Of a DNA stretch of 64,000 nt, positions 43,207 through 52,260 are shown piece by piece. Below the pieces are notes generated by a model, which did no database searches, was not told where the DNA came from, and saw only the letters and a program-made list of their open reading frames with translations. A program made the translations under genes and the position numbers. The DNA is from an uncultured Bacteroidales bacterium (lineage in GTDB: Bacteria > Bacteroidota > Bacteroidia > Bacteroidales > SZUA-534). The stretch covers positions 248,001 through 312,000 of the forward strand of contig CADASL010000004.1 in the NCBI GenBank assembly GCA_902790595.1. Direction: 5' to 3'. Every line of letters begins with the position of its first letter. Position 1 is the stretch's first letter.

Positions 43207-43830
43207 TCAATGAAGTTTCTTGCCTAAAAGATTTATGAATTCGGCGCGGGTGGCGTTGCTTTTCATAAACAATCCGGTGAAAGCCGATGTGGTGGTGCAC
43301 GATTCCTGTTTCTCGACGCCGCGCATCATCATACACATATGCTGCGCTTCAATCACCACCGCCACGCCAAGCGGGTGCAGCGTCTGCTGAATGCAGTCTT
43401 TGATTTGGTTGGTGAGCCGTTCCTGCACCTGCAGACGTCGCGAGTAGGCGTCAACCACGCGCGCAATCTTGCTCAAGCCGGTGATGTAGCCGTTCGGAAT
43501 GTAGGCCACGTGAGCCTTCCCGAAAAACGGCAGCATATGGTGCTCGCAGAACGAGAACACTTCTATGTCCTTGACAATCACCATCTGCGAGTATTGCTCT
43601 TTGAACATCGCGCTTTGCAGAATCTCCTTGGGGTCCTGATAGTAGCCTTGCGTCAGGAATTGCAGCGCCTTTGCTATGCGCTCGGGTGTTTTTTTCAGTC
43701 CTTCGCGGTCGGGGTCTTCGCCCAGATTGGTGATAACTTGCCTGTAAAGGTCGGTCAGCGCCGATGTCTGCTCGGCATTGTACTCGTTTTTGCGTCGGTA
43801 ACTGAAGTTGTCGATTTCTTCTAAATCCAT
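43207..43830 (-). CDS. folE: GTP cyclohydrolase I
   Basis: FolE makes dihydroneopterin triphosphate from GTP for folate or pteridines. The start at ATG 43830 gives 207 residues ([20 protein letters not shown]), the normal size. Signatures are [20 protein letters not shown] with the zinc-binding Cys and His, [20 protein letters not shown] and the [20 protein letters not shown] loop with the second Cys. The frame stays open for another 78 codons upstream, but that part reads through repeats and lies before the promoter box. Confidence 0.96.
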   Translation of the reverse strand: MDLEEIDNFSYRRKNEYNAEQTSALTDLYRQVITNLGEDPDREGLKKTPERIAKALQFLTQGYYQDPKEILQSAMFKEQYSQMVIVKDIEVFSFCEHHMLPFFGKAHVAYIPNGYITGLSKIARVVDAYSRRLQVQERLTNQIKDCIQQTLHPLGVAVVIEAQHMCMMMRGVEKQESCTTTSAFTGLFMKSNATRAEFINLLGKKLH

Positions 43831-43891
43831 ATCTGTCAACCATTTTGCGGATATTGGCGCGATTGCCGGTCTGCCGCTGAAAGTTAGGCCG

Positions 43892-43899
43892 CAAAGGTA
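43892..43899 (-). promoter_or_regulatory. Minus-7 promoter box of folE
   Basis: TACCTTTG on the minus strand, about 60 bp before the folE ATG. Confidence 0.5.
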
Positions 43900-43984
43900 G
43901 CCTAAAATTGGAAATAACGAAAAATCACATAAATATGTATTTCTTTGTTTTGTATAGTTCATTAATGAGTGTTCAATTATGCTG

Positions 43985-44225
43985 GAACCTTGAATCGCCC
44001 CAAAGGGGCAAAACAGCATAGCCCAAGGCAAGCGAAGCGGCGCCTTGGGAAAAAAAGCAATCAATGAATGGCGCCCTATAAGGGCAAAAGTTTTGTTTTC
44101 TTGGGGCGATAGGTATCTTTTGCCCTTTCAGGGCGATGCCGACATTGCACTGATACCCAAGGCGTTGCCTTGGGCTATGTGCTTTAGCCCTTTCAGGGCA
44201 ATGAATTGAAGACTTAAATCGCATA
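43985..44225. repeat. REP-like palindrome cluster
   Basis: It holds several short palindromes built on GCCC/GGGC: GCCCCAAAGGGGC (about 43995), GCCCAAGGC...GCCTTGGG, GCCCTATAAGGGC (about 44072), GCCCTTTCAGGGC (about 44121 and 44190) and CCCAAGGCGTTGCCTTGGG (about 44155). The phrase AAAACAGCATAGCCCAAGGC recurs at 53553-53572 next to pyrE. The pattern is that of repetitive extragenic palindromes mobilised by IS200-like/RAYT transposases. Confidence 0.7.
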
Positions 44226-44335
44226 GCATTGACATTCAAGGCATTGTCAACTTTGTGCGATTTGTATATTTGGCAATGAACGAAAATTTTGAGAATAATC
44301 TATAATTAATCACGAACCTAAAGCACCCGTTTTTT

Positions 44336-44369
44336 TGCAACCAGGTTGCATCGGAAATCGATACCTTTG
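44336..44369 (+). promoter_or_regulatory. Palindrome and minus-7 box of the TonB receptor/DUF4249 unit
   Basis: TGCAACC-A-GGTTGCA (44336-44350) is a perfect 15-bp palindrome, 11 bp before TACCTTTG (44362-44369), a TAnnTTTG match. A half-site TGCAACC recurs at about 44469-44475 in the leader. The placement suits a repressor or activator site. The leader to the ATG at 44530 is about 150 nt long. Confidence 0.6.
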
Positions 44370-44529
44370 CATCCCGTAAAAAATAACACGGAATAAACCT
44401 ATGAGGCACAATTCATTGTGATTTTTCATCGAAAAAAAACGAAAAAAATGCGCGACCAACTGCAACCTTTTTCTTTTTCTGGCATCATTAGAGCGTGAAA
44501 GAATTAAAAATTTAACTAAAACAAGCAAG

Positions 44530-46878
44530 ATGAAAAAACTTATCTGTTTGCTGGCCATTGTGTTAGCGACAAAAACTGCTCTGCCGCAGATGATTGCGAG
44601 CAGCGTCACCCCGCAGGGCAAGTACACCATCAGCGGCATTGTGACCGACGCCGCAACCGGTGAGGAGATGATTGGCGCCACCGTTTATGTGGCCGAAACT
44701 GGCGCCGGAACAATCACCAACGCCTATGGTTTCTACAGCCTCACGCTCCCCGAGGGCAGCTACAAGGTTACAGCCAACTTTCTGGGCTACTCGCCGCAAT
44801 CGAAAAATGTGAAACTCGACCGCAATGTTAAGCTGAATTTTGTTCTTGAGGAGGAAACAACCGTGATTGCTCAGGTTGATGTGAAAGGAGAGAAGCTCAA
44901 CAAGAATCTGGTGAAGCCCGATATGGGAATGGAAAAACTGCAGATTGCCACCATCAAGAGCATTCCTGCGCTGTTCGGCGAGACCGATGTTATCAAGAGC
45001 ATTCAGTTTCTGCCTGGCGTCGGCACTTCGGGCGAAGGATTTATCGGCTACAACGTGCGCGGCGGCGGCACGGGGCAGAATATGATGTTGCTCGACGAAG
45101 CCACTGTTTACAATGCCGCCCACCTGTTCGGCATTTTTTCGGTTTTCAACAACGATGCCTTGAAAGACGTGAAATTCTACAAGGGCGGAATGCCGGCAGA
45201 GTACGGTGGCCGCTTGTCGTCGCTGCTCGACGTGCGAATGAAGGAGGGCAGCCCGCAGAAGTTCGGCGTGAACGGCGGCATTGGTTTGCTGTCGAGCCGC
45301 CTGACCATCGACGGCCCGATTATAAAAGACCGCTGCTCGTTCATTGTGTCGGGGCGCCGCTCGTATATGGATATTTTCTTCCCGCTCTACCGCGACCAGA
45401 TTCCCGACGACACCAAGCTTTACTTCTACGATATGAACGCCAAAGTCAACTTCAAGGTGAACGACAACAACCGCCTGTTTGCTTCGGGTTATTTTGGCCG
45501 CGATGTGATGAACTATGCCGGCGCGATGCAGATTGATTACGGAAATCGCACGCTCACAACACGTTACAATCACTTGTTCAACGACCGTCTGTTCTCGAAC
45601 ATGTCGGTCATCTACTCGCACTTTATGTACGGATTGGAGGAGAGCGACACCCGCTGGGAATCGTCAATCCGCGACTGGAACATCAAGGGCGACCTGACAT
45701 TCTTCGCCAACCCCAAGAGCACCATCAAGGGCGGTTTCCAATCAACCTACCACAAGTTCACGCCGTTCATTGTGAAGGCTGGCGCCAACAGTCCCAACTA
45801 TATGAAGAACGTGTCGGAATACAACAAGTCGCTTGAGCACGCAGTCTATGTGTCGAACGAGGCCAAAATCGGCGGACTTATCGATGTTGACTATGGTGTC
45901 CGCCTGTCGATGCTGCAGAACATTGGCAAAGCCGATGTGGTGAACCTCGACGAGAATTACAACATCGTTGACACAACTCACTATGGCAAAGGCGTTTTCA
46001 ACACGTATAAGGGATTTGAGCCGCGCTTTTCACTCAATATCCGCTTGACGGACCACAACAGCATCAAGGCCAACTTCCAGCAGACCTACCAGTATGTGCA
46101 TCTGGCCAGCAACACAATGTCGCCGCTGCCCATCGACTCGTGGTTTGCCAGCAACCCCAACGTGAAACCCGAAAAATGCCGGATGGTGTCGCTGGGCTAT
46201 TTTCATAATTTCCAGCAAGATGCGTACGCTTTTTCGGCCGAGACCTATTATAAGAAAATGTACGATGTGGTCGATTTCAAAGACCACGCCGATATGTTTG
46301 TCAGCGACGACATTGCCTCGCAAATCCGCACAGGACAGGGCTATTCGTATGGTCTTGAGCTGATGCTGAAGAAGCAGGAAGGCCGATTCACGGGCTGGAT
46401 TAGCTACACCTATTCGCGCACCTTCACCAAGGTTGCGACAATCAACAACGACGAGTATTACCCGTCGAACTACGACAAACCGCACGACCTGTCGGTGGTG
46501 GCAACCTACGATGTACTGCCGCGTCTGCACCTGTCGCTCAACTGGGTTTACTCAACTGGCGCGCCGCGCACCTTGCCCACGGGGCGTTTCGAGTACAACG
46601 GTGTGATTGCCCCAGTTTACGCCGAGCGCAACAAACTGCGCCTGCCCGACTTCCACCGTTTGGACCTTTCGGCCACCTTCGACCTGAAAACCGTCGAGCG
46701 CAAAGGCCGCCCCTGGCTCGAGCAGAACCTGAATCTGTCAATCTACAACGTTTACAACCGCCACAATGCGGTAAGCATAATGTTTGAGCAAGACGAGCAC
46801 GACCCGTCGGTAATGACAGCCGAAAAACTCTATATGTTCAGCATTTTCCCTTCGGTTACCTATAACTTCAAATTCTAA
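44530..46878 (+). CDS. TonB-dependent receptor with carboxypeptidase-regulatory-like N-terminal domain
   Basis: The 782-residue protein has a signal peptide (MKKLICLLAIVLATKTALPQ), then the beta-sandwich domain (YTISGIVTDAATGEEMIGAT) at about 30-120, the plug with VIKSIQFLPGVGTSGEGFIG and NVRGGGTGQNMMLLDEATVY, and a beta-barrel ending SIFPSVTYNFKF with a terminal Phe. This form, smaller than SusC, usually pairs with a DUF4249 lipoprotein, which follows 6 bp downstream. Substrate unknown. Confidence 0.92.
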   Translation: MKKLICLLAIVLATKTALPQMIASSVTPQGKYTISGIVTDAATGEEMIGATVYVAETGAGTITNAYGFYSLTLPEGSYKVTANFLGYSPQSKNVKLDRNVKLNFVLEEETTVIAQVDVKGEKLNKNLVKPDMGMEKLQIATIKSIPALFGETDVIKSIQFLPGVGTSGEGFIGYNVRGGGTGQNMMLLDEATVYNAAHLFGIFSVFNNDALKDVKFYKGGMPAEYGGRLSSLLDVRMKEGSPQKFGVNGGIGLLSSRLTIDGPIIKDRCSFIVSGRRSYMDIFFPLYRDQIPDDTKLYFYDMNAKVNFKVNDNNRLFASGYFGRDVMNYAGAMQIDYGNRTLTTRYNHLFNDRLFSNMSVIYSHFMYGLEESDTRWESSIRDWNIKGDLTFFANPKSTIKGGFQSTYHKFTPFIVKAGANSPNYMKNVSEYNKSLEHAVYVSNEAKIGGLIDVDYGVRLSMLQNIGKADVVNLDENYNIVDTTHYGKGVFNTYKGFEPRFSLNIRLTDHNSIKANFQQTYQYVHLASNTMSPLPIDSWFASNPNVKPEKCRMVSLGYFHNFQQDAYAFSAETYYKKMYDVVDFKDHADMFVSDDIASQIRTGQGYSYGLELMLKKQEGRFTGWISYTYSRTFTKVATINNDEYYPSNYDKPHDLSVVATYDVLPRLHLSLNWVYSTGAPRTLPTGRFEYNGVIAPVYAERNKLRLPDFHRLDLSATFDLKTVERKGRPWLEQNLNLSIYNVYNRHNAVSIMFEQDEHDPSVMTAEKLYMFSIFPSVTYNFKF

Positions 46879-46884
46879 ACCGCG

Positions 46885-47790
46885 ATGAAACACAATATAT
46901 TGACAATAGGCATTTTAAGTGCGATTTTCAGCACCGCCTGCACCGAAAAAATCGACATTGAATTGAACGAAGGCGAGAACAACCGTCTTGTGGTTGAAGG
47001 CTACATTTCGACTGACACAATGCAGCACAGCGTCCGCCTGACGCGCTCAACGTCGTACTTCTACAACCAGCCTGCCACACCCGAAAAGGGCGCCATTGTC
47101 ACCATTAGTGACAGCGAGGGCAACGTTTTCCCGCTCACCTATGACGACAGCACGGGCAACTACCTGACCGCGCCCGATGTTTACGGTGTGCCAGGCCGAT
47201 TCTACACTTTGAACATTAAACTGAAGGACGGCGAAGAGTATGAGGCTGTTGATGAACTGATTGCGCCAAACACCTTTGACACAGTGTATTACGAGTACAC
47301 CAATCTGCAATATGGTGTTGATATAGGCTCGTACTACTATTGGTTCTACACCACCTTCACCGAGAAGCCATATTTCGATGATAAGTATTTGATTTACTAC
47401 TATTTCAATGACACTCTATGGAACCCGACGTTCGATGATATTCTGTATGCCAGCACCGCCAGTTATATGGACGGTTGCGGACACTTTGAGGATGTTCTTT
47501 TCTGCGCTCACGACGAGGATTCCATTCCGCACAACCCGCACGTCCGCTGCGATTTGGTGACTATCAGCATTGGCTATTACAACTTTGTGAGCCAACTGTC
47601 GGGCGAGACTTCGGGAATGGGGCTTTTTCAAGGCCCGCCAGCCAATGTCTGCACCAACATTATCAACAAAGACAAGGACAAGCCCAATGGCTTGGGCTAC
47701 TTCTCGGCCCGTTCGTATGACACATATGAGTTTGATATTGTGAATGATATGAAGGACGGCAAGCCGATGACTGAAGGATGGAAGGACTGA
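46885..47790 (+). CDS. DUF4249 lipoprotein, first copy
   Basis: The 301-residue lipoprotein (Cys19 in FSTAC, then TEKIDIELNEGENNRLVVEG) has the DUF4249 pattern: an opening beta-strand with EGYISTD, ALVTISDSEGNVFPL-like segments and GLGYFSARSYDTYEF at the end. DUF4249 proteins are the usual partners of small TonB-dependent receptors, like SusD for SusC. It follows the receptor gene by 6 bp. A second, similar copy starts 264 bp later. Confidence 0.85.
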   Translation: MKHNILTIGILSAIFSTACTEKIDIELNEGENNRLVVEGYISTDTMQHSVRLTRSTSYFYNQPATPEKGAIVTISDSEGNVFPLTYDDSTGNYLTAPDVYGVPGRFYTLNIKLKDGEEYEAVDELIAPNTFDTVYYEYTNLQYGVDIGSYYYWFYTTFTEKPYFDDKYLIYYYFNDTLWNPTFDDILYASTASYMDGCGHFEDVLFCAHDEDSIPHNPHVRCDLVTISIGYYNFVSQLSGETSGMGLFQGPPANVCTNIINKDKDKPNGLGYFSARSYDTYEFDIVNDMKDGKPMTEGWKD

Positions 47791-48054
47791 ACGAGAGAAG
47801 GATTGAAGGATTGAATGAGAGAAGGATTGAATAAATAATTGAATAATTGGTGAAACCGATGATAATTGGTTATAATTTGAACGACGCAAGGCCGTAGTTA
47901 ACTGCGGCTTTGCTATTTTTTGATTTTCGATTTTTGAATTTTTGAATTTTGAATTTAAACCAGTTAAACTTTTAAACCTTTAAACAATTCACCGATTCAC
48001 CGATTCACCGATTCACCATCCCGATAGCTATCGGGACACCAATTCACCAAAAAA
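47791..48054. other. 264-bp spacer between the DUF4249 copies, with palindrome copy 4
   Basis: Phrase-built spacer with GAAGGATTGA and TTCACCGATTCACCGATT repeats and TCCCGATAGCTATCGGGA at 48019-48036. No gene or promoter box is clear. Confidence 0.6.
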
Positions 48055-48912
48055 ATGAACCGTAACATACTCACAATCGGTATTTTAAGCGTAATAATCG
48101 CCACCGCCTGCACCGAAGGAATCGACATTGATTTGAACGAAGGCGAGAACAACCGCCTTGTGGTTGCTGGTGAGATTACCAACGAGCCAGGACCCTACAG
48201 CGTGCGGCTCACACGTTCAACATCGTATTTCTACAACCGGCCCGCACCGGCTGAGTTGGGCGCCACCGTAACCATTTCCGATGGGGAACAGACCTTTCTT
48301 TTGTCGGACGACGACAACGACGGAACTTACTGGACCGATTCTGCTGCTCGTGGCATTCCGGGCCGAACCTACACGCTCAGCATCAAACTAACGAATGGCG
48401 AAGAGTATGAGGCGGTTGACCATATGCCAATTCCGAACCGGTTCGACACAATTTATTATGAGTACACCAATGAGGAATACGGCCTGACGCTGCCTGAGTA
48501 CCACTATTTCTTCTACGCCTCGTTTACCGAGCAGAAAGGCGTTGACGACTGCTATATGTTTTACGTCTATTTCAACGACTCGTGCTATAACTCTAATTTC
48601 GAAGATGTTAAATGGGCGTATGCCGGCAGCATTTACGACGGGTGCGGTGTTTTTGAGAATATTCAGATTTGCGATGCCAACGAGGATTCAATCCCCCAAA
48701 AGCCCGAAGCCCGCTTCGATTTGTTTTCAATCAGCCCCGAATACCGTCAATTTATTAAGGATATGAGCGACGAGACTTTTGGCAACGCCACAATCCTGCA
48801 AGGTCCACCGGCCAACATTTACACCAATGTCAGCAATGGCGCGCTCGGATTCTTCAGCGCCAAATCAACCACCGATCCGTATCGGTTGAAGTTGGAACCG
48901 AAGAAGGAATGA
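48055..48912 (+). CDS. DUF4249 lipoprotein, second (tandem) copy
   Basis: The 285-residue protein is a paralogue of the preceding one. It has the same start pattern (MNRNILTIGILSVIIATACT, then EGIDIDLNEGENNRLVV), VRLTRSTSYFYN, YTLSIKLTNGEEYEAVD, FDTIYYEYTN, EDSIPQ and FLGGPPAN-like ILQGPPANIYTN. The N-terminal two thirds are the more similar part. It implies a local tandem duplication with the spacer including a palindromic repeat. Confidence 0.85.
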   Translation: MNRNILTIGILSVIIATACTEGIDIDLNEGENNRLVVAGEITNEPGPYSVRLTRSTSYFYNRPAPAELGATVTISDGEQTFLLSDDDNDGTYWTDSAARGIPGRTYTLSIKLTNGEEYEAVDHMPIPNRFDTIYYEYTNEEYGLTLPEYHYFFYASFTEQKGVDDCYMFYVYFNDSCYNSNFEDVKWAYAGSIYDGCGVFENIQICDANEDSIPQKPEARFDLFSISPEYRQFIKDMSDETFGNATILQGPPANIYTNVSNGALGFFSAKSTTDPYRLKLEPKKE

Positions 48913-49101
48913 AGGAAAAGAATGTTGAAACGGTTTGAAATCCAATCCGTTAGGCAGCGAAGAGTATCAACCTGTTAAACTTAAAACGCTAAACTCCTAA
49001 ACCTTTAAACTTAAAACTTTTAAACTTTGAACTTTAAAACTTAAAACTCTAACCTCTTCCCACTTCCCTTTCACCTTTAATCGATTCACCGCCAAAATTC
49101 C

Positions 49102-49109
49102 TATCTTTG
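49102..49109 (+). promoter_or_regulatory. Minus-7 promoter box of the rRNA methyltransferase gene
   Basis: TATCTTTG, a TAnnTTTG match, 20 bp before the ATG at 49130. Confidence 0.55.
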
Positions 49110-49129
49110 CGGCGCAAAAACGTAACACA

Positions 49130-49885
49130 ATGGATAACAACCAGAACCGCCACACCGACGATTACATTTTCGGAATCCGCGCCATAATTGAGGCTATCAG
49201 ATTTGGCAAGCAGGTCGATAAAATTTTGATGAAGATTGGTCAGAACAACGAACTGACACAGGAACTTACGGAACTTATTCGCGAGAATCACATTCCGGTT
49301 CAGCGCGTGCCCATTGAGCGCCTCGACCGCATTACCCGCAAAAACCACCAGGGAGTCATAGCGTTGATGTCGCCGATTGCTTTCTGCCAGATTGAAGATG
49401 TTGTGGCTCAGGTGTTTGACGAGGGAAGAATGCCGTTTGTGGTTGCGCTCGATGGCGTTACCGATGTCCGCAATTTCGGTGCCATTGTGCGCTCGGCGGA
49501 GTGCGCCGGAGTCGATGCCATTGTGGTGCCCGAAAAGGGTGCGTCGCGCATTGGCCCCGATGCCGTCAAAACCTCGGCCGGAGCCTTGCACAAAGTTCCA
49601 ATCTGCCGAACCTCGTCGATGAAAAAAACTCTGCAAACCCTTATGGATTCAGGCCTCACCATTTGCGGCGCAACCGAAAAGACCGAGAATCTCTATTATA
49701 ATCAGAACCTTACAGGGCCGCTTTGCCTTGTGATGGGAGCAGAGGACACCGGCTTGAGCGACGATGTGATGCGCCTTTGCGAGCCGTTGGTTAAAATCCC
49801 GATTTTGGGCAGCATTGAGTCGCTAAACGTGTCGGCTGCGGCTGCCGTCTTAATGTATGAGGTTGTGCGTCAGCGAAACGGGTAA
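49130..49885 (+). CDS. rlmB: 23S rRNA (guanosine-2'-O-)-methyltransferase, TrmH/RlmB family
   Basis: The 251-residue SPOUT methyltransferase has the N-terminal substrate-binding domain (YIFGIRAIIEAIRFGKQVDK) and the knot motifs DGVTDVRNFGAIVRSAECAG, LCLVMGAEDTGLSDDV and PILGSIESLNVSAAAAVLMY. RlmB methylates G2251 of 23S rRNA in the peptidyl-transferase loop. The family also has tRNA-modifying members, so RlmB is likely, not certain. Confidence 0.93.
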   Translation: MDNNQNRHTDDYIFGIRAIIEAIRFGKQVDKILMKIGQNNELTQELTELIRENHIPVQRVPIERLDRITRKNHQGVIALMSPIAFCQIEDVVAQVFDEGRMPFVVALDGVTDVRNFGAIVRSAECAGVDAIVVPEKGASRIGPDAVKTSAGALHKVPICRTSSMKKTLQTLMDSGLTICGATEKTENLYYNQNLTGPLCLVMGAEDTGLSDDVMRLCEPLVKIPILGSIESLNVSAAAAVLMYEVVRQRNG

Positions 49886-49896
49886 CATATTATTGT

Positions 49897-50021
49897 GCAA
49901 CCCCTATGGGGTTGGATTCTAGAGATGCCATTAATTTCTACCGATATTAATGCCCTAACGGGCAATGCGTTGCGGCAAATACCACATTTGGAGAGTTACG
50001 CCGTAGGCGTTACATATCGGT
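49897..50021. repeat. 125-bp flanking repeat, left copy
   Basis: It starts GCAACCCC(TA)GGGGT, passes a TTTCTACCGATATTAATGCC and CTAACGGGCAATG region, and ends in TTACGCCGTAGGCGTTACAT. A copy with about ten differences lies at 50773-50898, on the other side of the transposase, in the same orientation. Confidence 0.8.
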
Positions 50022-50225
50022 AGAAGAATGTTAACACGAAGTTCAGTTACGCCGTAGGCATTACATATCTGTAGAAAAGCCGGTACGTAGTTTTTTGTTA
50101 CGCCGTAGGCGTTACATATCGGTAGAAGAATGTTAACACGAAGTTCAGTTACGCCGTAGGCGTTACATATCTGTAGAAAAGCCGGTACGTTTTTTTTTGT
50201 TACGCCGTAGGCGTTACATATCGGT
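49996..50225. repeat. Tandem array, five 51-bp units, alternating A-B-A-B-A types
   Basis: Units begin at 49996, 50047, 50098, 50149 and 50200, a spacing of exactly 51 bp. Each begins TTACGCCGTAGG(C/A)(G/A)TTACAT, with an ACGCC-GTA-GGCGT hairpin. Odd units continue ATCGGTAGAAGAATGTTAAC, even units ATCTGTAGAAAAGCCGGTAC, so the true period is 102 bp. The array ends 40 bp before the transposase start. Confidence 0.85.
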
Positions 50226-50264
50226 ATAAATGTGTATAATTGTAATATTCAAATTGTTATTCTT

Positions 50265-50717
50265 ATGGCTAATACATATACACAATTATTTGTTCACCTA
50301 GTTTTCGCCGTTCAAAACCGACAAGCGCTCATATCTGAAACTTGGAAAGACGAATTGTACAAATACATAACCGGCATTATTTCGAACAAAGGTCATAAAA
50401 TATTGTCGATAGGTGGAGTTTCAGACCATATCCACATTTTAATAGGGGTGATTCCTGACCAATCAATATCTTCTTTGGTGGCCGATATCAAACGTAGTTC
50501 GTCACTATGGATAAACGAAAAACGGTTGACCACAGGGAAATTTGCCTGGCAAGAGGGATTTGGAGCGTTTTCTTATGGGAAATCACAAGTACACGCTGTT
50601 TGCGAGTACATTGAGAATCAAGAGGAACACCACAAAAACCAATCGTTTAGAGATGAATACATAAAGTTTCTTGAATTGTTTGGTATAGATTATAATAAGG
50701 ACTATATATTTTATTGA
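50265..50717 (+). mobile_element. IS200/IS605-type Y1 transposase (TnpA)
   Basis: The 150-residue protein starts at ATG 50265 (MANTYTQLFVHLVFAVQNRQ). It has the HUH motif as HIHILIG (VSDHIHILIGVIPD) and the catalytic Tyr region VCEYIENQEEHHK. The size is that of IS200-like TnpA/REP-associated transposases, which cut and join single strands at short hairpins. The gene is AT-rich and set between two 125-bp repeat copies and a hairpin array, the likely targets. Confidence 0.9.
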
Positions 50718-50772
50718 AATTCAAGAATTTTTCCCCAAGATTAATTGTTGTATGTTAGTGGAGTTGGAGTAT

Positions 50773-50898
50773 GCAACCCCTACGGGGTAGGATTCTTACT
50801 ATGCCGTTAATTTCTACCGATATTAATGCCCTAACGGGCAATGAGTTGCGGCAAATATCACATTAGGAGAGTTACGCCGTAAGCGTTACATATCGGTT
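50773..50898. repeat. 125-bp flanking repeat, right copy
   Basis: Same order as 49897-50021: GCAACCCCTACGGGGTAG, TTTCTACCGATATTAATGCC, CTAACGGGCAATGAG and TTACGCCGTAAGCGTTACAT. It is a direct repeat relative to the left copy, not inverted, so it is not a classical terminal inverted repeat. Confidence 0.8.
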
Positions 50899-50959
50899 TG
50901 ATTGAATCCGTTGTTTGCCAATATAATTGCTTTCATATAATTTGCCGGTTATTAGCGTT

Positions 50960-52108
50960 TCAATTCACATATTTTCTATAAATCAACCTCACCAGCGAGG
51001 CCGCCACAAGCGGATAGAAGCACAAATTGAAACTCTGCGGAAGCAGAAAGCCGAAAATCATTATGCTGTTTCCTGCTATCAGAATGATTCGCAGCCATTT
51101 ATGCCATTGTTTTTCGGCGTTTCCGATGGTGAAAATATAGACCAGAAACAGTGGTGACGCCCACAACATATTGAGGTTGCCCACGGTGGCGCCGTGGTCG
51201 GTGGCGAACCAGAGAAGCGTTATCAGGAGCCCCAATAGTCCGATGATGCCGAAATATATGCGGTCGAAAATCACGAGCGCGGTTGCCGGCAAGCGGAATG
51301 TCAGAATAACAACTGCAATCAGCAACAGACTGAAAATCAGTATTGGCGACAAGAACCAAGGCGTTTGGTCGTACTTGATTTTCGATTCAACCAGCAGACG
51401 TGTATCGCTCACAAGCGGCAGTGTGTCTATCTGACATTCAGCAAGATAATCGTGCAGTTTGTCGGGAATGAACGACTGCTGGCGGTTCGATGCGCGGCGG
51501 TCGGTGATGGAGCCCAGCACAAGGTCGATGCCGGCTTTTGTCCACTGGCTGCCAGCAAGATACGGATGAATGCAGTCGCGCATTGTTGGCAGATGAACGG
51601 TGTCGGTGCCTATGTAGGTGAGCGAGTCGCCAAACGCGCGGTAGAGCATATCGAGCACCCGCGTGGCGCAGTTGTCGAAAAAGAAATCGTATTGATAATC
51701 ACAGTTCTCGGGCAAGCTGTTCTCCTCAAGCATTTCGTAGAGGTGCTGCCGTTGGGCGAGCGTCAGATTGAGCCGTTGTGCCACAACTTGCCGGCCACGG
51801 CGTTCGTAGGTGTAGACAAACTCGCTGAAACTCTCGGTCGAAAGTTGGTAGAGCAGTTTTCCGGCGCAGAATTTCAGGTAGAAATGCGGTGTGTTGAAAC
51901 TGAAAGTGCCGTAGTTGAACACCTCGCGCAGGTTCCGCTCCGGGTCGATAACGCCGATGGCCGTGTGCCCGAACTGCGAGTAGAGTTGGTTGCCTGGCGC
52001 GCACGTGTAAACCTCAATGTACGAGCGCTCACTCAACTGCACGGGTTGCGCTGCTGCAATCGCCATTGAAAATATTGCTATAATACTGATTATTAAGATT
52101 TTTCTCAT
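50960..52108 (-). CDS. DUF4105/Lnb-like membrane protein
   Basis: The 382-residue protein has a signal peptide (MRKILIISIIAIFSMAIAAA), then the DUF4105 domain: CAPGNQLYSQFGHTAIGVID (with a conserved His) and YDFFFDNCATRVLDMLYRAF (conserved Asn-Cys). Four C-terminal membrane helices follow. The His/Cys pair is that of Lnb-type lipoprotein N-acyl transferases/NlpC-like proteins. It is probably an inner-membrane enzyme with a periplasmic active site; transfer of an acyl group to lipoproteins is a family-based guess. Confidence 0.82.
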   Translation of the reverse strand: MRKILIISIIAIFSMAIAAAQPVQLSERSYIEVYTCAPGNQLYSQFGHTAIGVIDPERNLREVFNYGTFSFNTPHFYLKFCAGKLLYQLSTESFSEFVYTYERRGRQVVAQRLNLTLAQRQHLYEMLEENSLPENCDYQYDFFFDNCATRVLDMLYRAFGDSLTYIGTDTVHLPTMRDCIHPYLAGSQWTKAGIDLVLGSITDRRASNRQQSFIPDKLHDYLAECQIDTLPLVSDTRLLVESKIKYDQTPWFLSPILIFSLLLIAVVILTFRLPATALVIFDRIYFGIIGLLGLLITLLWFATDHGATVGNLNMLWASPLFLVYIFTIGNAEKQWHKWLRIILIAGNSIMIFGFLLPQSFNLCFYPLVAASLVRLIYRKYVN

Positions 52109-52260
52109 TGCTGTTTAATCGTTTAATCGGTGAATCGTCTAAAAGGTGAGTCGCTTCGCTGTTGAGAAGGTGAGTCGCTTCGCTGTTTAGAGAACTAATC
52201 ATTCTCAACTTCTAAACTTTCTCTTTTCAATCCTAATTTCTAACTCCTAATTTCTAACTC

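Noticed and set aside
43830..44064. Longer folE start, 78 codons upstream
   Set aside because: The extension reads through REP-like repeats and lies upstream of the promoter box; the ATG at 43830 gives the normal length.
49996..50225. CRISPR-like array
   Set aside because: The spacers are not unique: the units are near-identical and alternate in two types, and no cas genes are near.
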